Positions 59,366 to 64,000 of a DNA stretch of 64,000 nt are shown here, in pieces. This DNA comes from Geodermatophilus saharensis (lineage in GTDB: Bacteria > Actinomycetota > Actinomycetes > Mycobacteriales > Geodermatophilaceae): contig NZ_FZOH01000002.1 in assembly GCF_900188205.1 (NCBI RefSeq), positions 434,001-498,000 on the forward strand, written 5' to 3'. Under the pieces are notes generated by a model. The model had not been told where the DNA came from, ran no database searches, and saw only the letters and a list, made by a program, of their open reading frames with translations. Within the stretch, counting starts at the first letter, position 1. Each line of letters starts with the position of its first letter. The translations under genes were made by a program, and so were the position numbers.

Positions 59366-60121
59366 GTGTCCGCCGCCGACCTCCTCATCGCCGCGGCGGT
59401 CGCCCTGGGCGCCGGCGTGATCAACTCCATCGCCGGCGGCGGCTCGCTGGTCCTGTTCCCCACGCTGGTGGCACTGGGGCTGCCGACCGTCGCGGCCAAC
59501 GTGACCAACTCGGTGGCGCAGTGGCCGGGCTACCTCGGCGGGATGGCCGGGTTCCGCCGCGAGTACACCGGCCAGGGCCGGCGGATGGCCCGCCTGGGCG
59601 CGGTGTCGGTGCTCGGCGGGGCGGCGGGCAGCGTGCTGCTGCTGACCACGCCGAGCGAGGCGTTCGACGTCGTCGTCCCGGTGCTGGTGCTGCTGGCCAG
59701 CCTGCTGCTGGCGGTGCAGCCGCTGCTCACCCGCCGGCTGCCCGACCGCGACGACGACGCCGCCGCGCGCGACCCGTGGTGGTTGTACGTGGCGCTGTTC
59801 CTCGCCACCGTCTACGGCGGCTACTTCGGCGGGGCGCTCGGCGTGATCCTCGTCGGCGTCCTCGGGACCGCGCTGCACCGGCTGCAGCTGGCCAACGCGC
59901 TCAAGTCGGCGCTGTCCGCGGTGACCGCGACGGTGACCCTCGTCGTCTTCGGGCTCTTCGGGCCGGTCGCCTGGCCGGTGGTCGCCGTCGCCGCCCCGGC
60001 CAGCCTGGTGGGCGGTTTCGCCGGCGCCCGGATCGCCGAGCGCATCCCCGCGACGCCGCTGCGCGTGCTGATCGTCGTCTTCGGTGTCGCGGTGTCGGTC
60101 TACCTGTTCACCCGCATCTGA
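59366..60121 (+). CDS. Sulfite exporter TauE/SafE family permease
   Basis: A 251-residue membrane transporter with about eight helices. VALGAGVINSIAGGGSLVLF, then PTLVALGLPTVAANVTNSVA, and YGGYFGGALGVILVGVLGT are the family hallmarks, with the glycine-rich repeat of TauE. It probably exports sulfite or organosulfonate-derived anions, or another small anion. GTG start. Its stop lies three bases from the convergent nadA stop. Confidence 0.9.
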   Translation: MSAADLLIAAAVALGAGVINSIAGGGSLVLFPTLVALGLPTVAANVTNSVAQWPGYLGGMAGFRREYTGQGRRMARLGAVSVLGGAAGSVLLLTTPSEAFDVVVPVLVLLASLLLAVQPLLTRRLPDRDDDAAARDPWWLYVALFLATVYGGYFGGALGVILVGVLGTALHRLQLANALKSALSAVTATVTLVVFGLFGPVAWPVVAVAAPASLVGGFAGARIAERIPATPLRVLIVVFGVAVSVYLFTRI

Positions 60122-60124
60122 GCG

Positions 60125-61156
60125 TCACTCGCCGCCGCGGCCGGGCTCGCCGATGGCGATCATCGCCTCGACGGCGCGGCGGGCGCGGGCGGCGGTGTCG
60201 GGGGCGACGTCGATCGCGCCCTCGCCGGTGCGCAGCGTGTGCAGCAGCTTCTCCGGGGTAATCATCTTCATGTAGCGGCAGGCGGCGCGGTCGTTCATCG
60301 GGATGAACGCCGTGCCGGAGTTCAGCGAGCGCAGCTGGTGCAGGATGCCCACCTCGGTGGCCACCAGGACCTGGCCCGACGTCGTCCGCGCCGCGGCCTC
60401 GACCATCCCGCCGGTGGACAGCACGCGGGTGCGCTCGGCCGGCAGGTCGCCGTGGCTGACCAGGTCGAGCACCGAGGTGGTGCAGCCGCACTCGGGGTGC
60501 ACGAGGATCTCCGCGTCGGGGTGCGCGGCGACCCGGGCGCGCACGTCGGCCGGGCTGATGCCGGCGTGCACGTGGCACTCCCCCGCCCACACGTGGATGT
60601 TCGACCGGCCGGTCACCCGCTTGACGTGCGCGCCAAGGAACTGGTCGGGGCAGAAGAGGATCTCGCGGTCCTCGGGGATCGACCGGATGACGTCGGCGGC
60701 GTTGGACGAGGTGCAGCAGATGTCGGTCTCGGCCTTCACCGCGGCGGTGGTGTTGACGTAGCTGACGACGACGGCGCCGGGGTGCTCGGCCTTCCACTCG
60801 CGCAGCTGCGCGGCGGTGATCGAGTCGGCCAGCGAGCACCCGGCGGCGTGGTCGGGCAGGAGCACCGTCTTGTCCGGCGAGAGGATCTTCGCCGTCTCGG
60901 CCATGAAGTGGACGCCACAGAACACGATCTCGCGGGCGTCGGTCTGGGCGGCGACCCGGGACAGGTAGAGCGAGTCGCCGGTGAAGTGGGCGACGTCCTG
61001 GATCTCGGGCACCTGGTAGTTGTGCGCGAGCACGACCGCGCCGCGCTCGTCGGCCAGCCGCCGGACCTCGGCGGCCCAGCTCTCGTACTCGGCGGACGAC
61101 AGGGTGCGCTCGTCGCCGACGGCGGCGGCGGGGGCGGGCGCGGTGGTCGCGGTCAC
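60125..61156 (-). CDS. nadA: Quinolinate synthase A
   Basis: Joins iminoaspartate with dihydroxyacetone phosphate to form quinolinate for NAD synthesis. The 343-residue protein has the three Cys cluster ligands of the 4Fe-4S centre in [26 protein letters not shown] and [16 protein letters not shown] segments, together with [40 protein letters not shown] and [20 protein letters not shown] start at 61156. nadB and nadC are not adjacent, which is unusual since nadABC often cluster. Confidence 0.95.
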   Translation of the reverse strand: MTATTAPAPAAAVGDERTLSSAEYESWAAEVRRLADERGAVVLAHNYQVPEIQDVAHFTGDSLYLSRVAAQTDAREIVFCGVHFMAETAKILSPDKTVLLPDHAAGCSLADSITAAQLREWKAEHPGAVVVSYVNTTAAVKAETDICCTSSNAADVIRSIPEDREILFCPDQFLGAHVKRVTGRSNIHVWAGECHVHAGISPADVRARVAAHPDAEILVHPECGCTTSVLDLVSHGDLPAERTRVLSTGGMVEAAARTTSGQVLVATEVGILHQLRSLNSGTAFIPMNDRAACRYMKMITPEKLLHTLRTGEGAIDVAPDTAARARRAVEAMIAIGEPGRGGE

Positions 61157-61259
61157 GGGGCTCCTCGCGGGGGGACGGGGCTCTCATGCTCCCTGCGACG
61201 TCGCCGGCCGCGACGGCGGGGTGCCGGGTGCAACGCCGGGCGCCCCGGCCGGCTTCCCG

Positions 61260-61850
61260 TCAGCGGCGGACGTCGTAGACCAGGTGGGTCACCCGCGACC
61301 CCTGGACCACCACCGGGTCCTCGAGCTCGATCTCCGGCGGGCCGCCGGTGCCGAAGTAGGGCCGGCCCGACCCCAGGACGACCGGGACGAGGGCGAGCAC
61401 CACCCGGTCGACCAGGCCCGCGCGCAACGCCTGACCGCCGACGTCCCCGGCGGTCACCGTGACGTCGCGGTCCCCGGCGAGCTCCGTCGCCCGCTCGATC
61501 CCGGCCCGCACGTCGGGCACGAAGCTGAACGGTGCGGTGCCCAGGTGCGGCCAGTCGTCGGCCGGCCGGTGGGTGACCACGACGACGTGCTCCCCGCCGG
61601 GTGGCACGCCCTCCCACCCGTTGGTGAGGTCGAACAGCCGCCGCCCGCACACCATCGCGGCCGTGCCCGACACGTGCTCGCGCAGGAACTCCGCCGTCGG
61701 CCCGGTGACGCGGAAGGGCCGGTCCGGGTCGCTGAGGGTCACCTCGACGTCGCCGTTGCCGTACCAGTCGAACAGCGGCCCGGGCATGTCGTCGTCCCGG
61801 CCGACGTACCCGTCCAGCGACACCGCCGCGAACACGACCACCCTGCCCAT
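61260..61850 (-). CDS. RibD C-terminal/dihydrofolate reductase-like protein
   Basis: A 196-residue protein of the RibD-C fold. VVFAAVSLDGYVGRDDDMPG, AAMVCGRRLFDLTNGWEGVP, DVTVTAGDVGGQALRAGLVD and VVLALVPVVLGSGRPYFGTG are diagnostic. The same family occurs at 52464, but the sequences are not close. It probably is an NADPH-dependent reductase of unknown substrate. ATG start. It lies upstream of nadA on the same strand, about 100 bases away. Confidence 0.85.
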   Translation of the reverse strand: MGRVVVFAAVSLDGYVGRDDDMPGPLFDWYGNGDVEVTLSDPDRPFRVTGPTAEFLREHVSGTAAMVCGRRLFDLTNGWEGVPPGGEHVVVVTHRPADDWPHLGTAPFSFVPDVRAGIERATELAGDRDVTVTAGDVGGQALRAGLVDRVVLALVPVVLGSGRPYFGTGGPPEIELEDPVVVQGSRVTHLVYDVRR

Positions 61851-61992
61851 CGCGATCCCTCCTCCAGTGCGTGTGCAGGGAGGACCGCCGGGGGCTGCTC
61901 AACTCACCGGTTGACGACCGGACCCGGCCGGCCTGCGAGGGAGGCGCCCTAGGATCTGCGCGCCGACACCACCCCGAGTCAAGGGACCCCCG

Positions 61993-62868
61993 ATGCGCCG
62001 TCGTCCGCTCCCCCTCGTCCTGGCCGCCGCCACCACGCTGGCGCTGGCGGCGTGCGCCCCGCAGGAGGAGTCCACCGACGCCGCGTCCGGCAGCGGCGGG
62101 TCGGCGGCGACCGGCGCCTGCACCCCCGACGAGCTCGACACCCTCGAGCCGGGCACGCTGACCGTGGCCACCGACCAGCCCGCCTACGAGCCGTGGGTGG
62201 TCGACGACACCCCGGAGAACGGGGAGGGCTTCGAGTCCGCCGTCGCCTACGCCGTCGCCGAGCAGCTCGGCTACGCCGAGGACGACGTCACCTGGACCCG
62301 CGTGCCCTTCACCGCCGCCATCCAGCCCGGCCCCCGGCCGTTCGACTTCGACATCAACCAGTTCTCCATCACCGAGGAGCGGCGGCAGGCCGTCGACTTC
62401 TCCTCGCCCTACTACACGGTCAGCCAGGCGGTCATCACGACCGCGGGCTCGGCGGCCGACGGCGCCACGAGCCTCGACGACCTGCGCGGCCTGCGGCTGG
62501 GCGCCCAGGTGGCGACGACGAGCCTCGACGTCCTCACCGAGGTCATCGCCCCCGAGACCGAACCGGTCGTGTTCAACACCAACGACGACGCCAAGCTCGC
62601 GCTGCAGAACGGCCAGGTCGACGCGATCGTCGTCGACCTGCCGACCGCCTTCTACATCACCTCCGCGGAGCTGGACAACGGCGTGATCGTCGGCCAGCTC
62701 GAGGACTCCGGTGAGGGCGGCGACCAGTTCGGCCTGCTGCTGGCCAAGGACAGCCCGCTGACCGACTGCGTGTCCCAGGCGGTCGACGCGCTGCGCGAGG
62801 ACGGCACGCTCGCCGACCTCGAGCAGCAGTGGCTCTCCGACGTCGCCGACGCGCCCGTCCTGTCCTGA
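61993..62868 (+). CDS. Polar amino acid ABC transporter substrate-binding lipoprotein
   Basis: A 291-residue extracytoplasmic solute-binding protein of family 3. The lipobox LALAAC places the lipidated Cys at residue 21. After a Ser/Gly linker comes LTVATDQPAYEPWVVDDTPE, FDFDINQFSITEERRQAVDF, and LRLGAQVATTSLDVLTEVIA, typical of glutamate/arginine/cystine binders. It is first in an operon with the permease and ATPase genes. The ligand is not readable from sequence. Confidence 0.93.
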   Translation: MRRRPLPLVLAAATTLALAACAPQEESTDAASGSGGSAATGACTPDELDTLEPGTLTVATDQPAYEPWVVDDTPENGEGFESAVAYAVAEQLGYAEDDVTWTRVPFTAAIQPGPRPFDFDINQFSITEERRQAVDFSSPYYTVSQAVITTAGSAADGATSLDDLRGLRLGAQVATTSLDVLTEVIAPETEPVVFNTNDDAKLALQNGQVDAIVVDLPTAFYITSAELDNGVIVGQLEDSGEGGDQFGLLLAKDSPLTDCVSQAVDALREDGTLADLEQQWLSDVADAPVLS

Positions 62869-63746
62869 GCGCCGTCCTCACCGGCGGCGGGGTCCCGGCC
62901 CTCCCGCCGCCCAGCGAGCTCGAGCTCGGCCGGCGGGCCTGGCGACGGCGCCGGGCCCGCCGCTCGACCCTGGTGGCGCTGGCCTCCACGCTGCTGTTCG
63001 CCGTCGTCGCCTGGTTCGCGGTCACGAACTCGCCGGGCTGGCCGCGGGTGCAGGCCACGTTCTTCTCGCCGTCGGCGGCGCTGGAGTCGCTGCCCGACAT
63101 CGCCCGCGGGCTGCTGGTCAACCTGCAGGTGCTCGTCGTCGGCGGGCTGCTGGTGCTCGTCGTCGGGCTGGGCACCGCCGCGCTGCGCACGCTGCGCGGC
63201 CCGGCCTGGGCGCCGCTGCGGATCCTGGCGACGGTCTACGTCGACCTGTTCCGCGGCATGCCGCTGATCATCGTGCTGTACCTGGTCGGCTTCGGCTTCC
63301 CGGCGCTGGGCCTGCAGGGTGTGCCGACGTCGCCGTTCGTCCTCGGGACGGCGGCGATCGTGCTCGTCTACTCCGCGTACGTCGCCGAGGTGTTCCGGGC
63401 CGGCATCGAGTCGGTGCACCCCAGCCAGCGCGCCGCGGCCCGGTCCCTCGGCCTCACCCACCGGCAGACGATGCGGATCGTCGTGCTGCCGCAGGCGCTG
63501 CGCACGGTCACCCCGGCGCTGCTCAACGACTTCGTCGCGCTGCAGAAGGACGTCGGGCTGATCTCCGTGCTCGGCGCGGTCGACGCGGTCCGCTCGGCGC
63601 AGATCCAGGTCGGGCAGACCTTCAACTTCACGCCCTACGTCGTCGCCGGGCTGCTGTTCGTGCTGCTCGCCGTCCCCTCGGCGCGGCTGGCCGACGCCGT
63701 CACCGCCCGCGCCCGCCGCCGTCAGCAGAGCGGGTCGCTGCTGTGA
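62865..63746 (+). CDS. Amino acid ABC transporter permease (apparent CTG start)
   Basis: A 293-residue inner-membrane subunit of the His/Glu/Gln permease family. About five helices occur, and the EAA-type loop SVHPSQRAAARSLGLTHRQT contacts the ATPase. It reads on to VVLPQALRTVTPALLNDFVA and LQKDVGLISVLGAVDAVRSA. The N terminus reads best as L/M-SAVLTGGGVPALPPPSELEL from CTG at 62865, which overlaps the binding-protein stop (CTGA). A GTG at 62829 would add 12 Arg-rich residues inside the upstream gene. Its stop overlaps the ATPase start (GTGA). Confidence 0.87.
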   Translation: MSAVLTGGGVPALPPPSELELGRRAWRRRRARRSTLVALASTLLFAVVAWFAVTNSPGWPRVQATFFSPSAALESLPDIARGLLVNLQVLVVGGLLVLVVGLGTAALRTLRGPAWAPLRILATVYVDLFRGMPLIIVLYLVGFGFPALGLQGVPTSPFVLGTAAIVLVYSAYVAEVFRAGIESVHPSQRAAARSLGLTHRQTMRIVVLPQALRTVTPALLNDFVALQKDVGLISVLGAVDAVRSAQIQVGQTFNFTPYVVAGLLFVLLAVPSARLADAVTARARRRQQSGSLL

Positions 63747-64000
63747 GCGTGCTCGAGCTGCGGGGCATCATGAAGGCGTTCGGGGAGAACGTCGTGCTGC
63801 GCGGGGTCGACCTCGCCGTCGACGAGCACCGGGTGGTGGCGCTGATCGGCGGGTCGGGGTCGGGCAAGTCCACGCTGCTGCGCTGCGCCTCGCTGCTGGA
63901 GACCGTCGACGACGGGCAGGTGCTGCTCGACGGCGAGGACGTCACCGACCCGCGGGTCGACGCCGACCGGGTGCGCCGGCGGATGGGCGTCGTCTTCCAG
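63743..64000 (+). CDS. Amino acid ABC transporter ATPase, N-terminal part (runs off right edge)
   Basis: About 86 residues are visible (VSVLELRGIMKAFGENVVLR, then Walker A IGGSGSGKSTLLRCASLLE). They end at the Q-loop region MGVVFQ. The rest, with the signature LSGGQ and Walker B, lies outside the window. GTG start overlaps the permease stop by four bases. It supplies ATP hydrolysis for the transporter formed by the two upstream genes. Confidence 0.92.
   Translation, partial: MSVLELRGIMKAFGENVVLRGVDLAVDEHRVVALIGGSGSGKSTLLRCASLLETVDDGQVLLDGEDVTDPRVDADRVRRRMGVVFQ

Noticed and set aside
1..64000. CRISPR arrays, tRNA or rRNA genes, transposases, integrases, phage genes
   Set aside because: No regularly spaced repeats, no tRNA T-arm pattern, and no transposase or phage protein motif was recognised in any frame. 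A tRNA or covariance scan would be decisive.

Overview
The window is very GC-rich (most codon third positions are G or C), densely coded on both strands, and uses many GTG starts and 4-bp stop/start overlaps. Actinobacterial gene families dominate: glnE/glnA2, Tad pili without a secretin, a DUF222-HNH gene, HelR with its rifamycin-associated element, a c-di-AMP riboswitch and an actinobacterial-type RNase P RNA. I infer an actinomycete, probably Geodermatophilaceae (Blastococcus, Geodermatophilus or Modestobacter). This comes from family resemblance, not a database search.

Layout. 1-4.3 kb holds nitrogen assimilation: glnE (running off the left edge), a class I glutamine amidotransferase and glnA2. 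4.3-8.4 kb holds folE with an FAD oxidoreductase, a COG2345 HTH regulator with conserved cysteines, and a slipin. The regulator and folE share the same operator-like sequence. 8.5-16.6 kb is cofactor metabolism (nadE-panB, translationally coupled), a glycosyltransferase, a GGDEF diguanylate cyclase, an M24 peptidase and an SDR. 16.6-20.4 kb carries ChaB, a secreted polysaccharide deacetylase and a secreted GH10 xylanase divergent from a LacI regulator, with a palindrome over the xylanase promoter. 20.4-22.9 kb is a group of small stress-type proteins and a Vms1/Rv2629-like protein, closed by a perfect 40-nt palindrome.

23.0-30.9 kb is a complete Tad pilus locus on the minus strand (prepilin peptidase, Flp pilin, TadE, TadG-like, CpaB, CpaE/TadZ, TadA, TadB, TadC). 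Consecutive overlapping stop/start codons link its genes, and a strong hairpin separates flp from the machinery genes. 31-37.4 kb is more degraded: an EAL-domain remnant without its EAL motif, a DUF222-HNH gene with two frameshifts and a hypothetical gene with one. 37.4-48.8 kb is a mixed metabolic region (TfoX-like, SelO, hydrolases, AraC, serine hydrolase, APC permease, secreted GH14 beta-amylase).

48.9-51.9 kb encodes HelR, which dislodges rifamycin-stalled RNA polymerase, with a 19-bp rifamycin-associated element upstream. 52-55.8 kb holds an acetyltransferase, RibD-like reductase, a PIG-L deacetylase with an inserted cyclic-nucleotide-binding domain, a sortase and an excalibur protein. 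RNase P RNA (minus) and a c-di-AMP riboswitch (plus) diverge from a short region around 56.5 kb; the riboswitch leads into a secreted peptidase-like protein. The right end has a second PIG-L deacetylase, a TauE-type exporter, nadA, and the start of a polar amino-acid ABC transporter operon (binding protein, permease, ATPase cut by the edge). I found no rRNA, tRNA, CRISPR array, prophage or insertion sequence.
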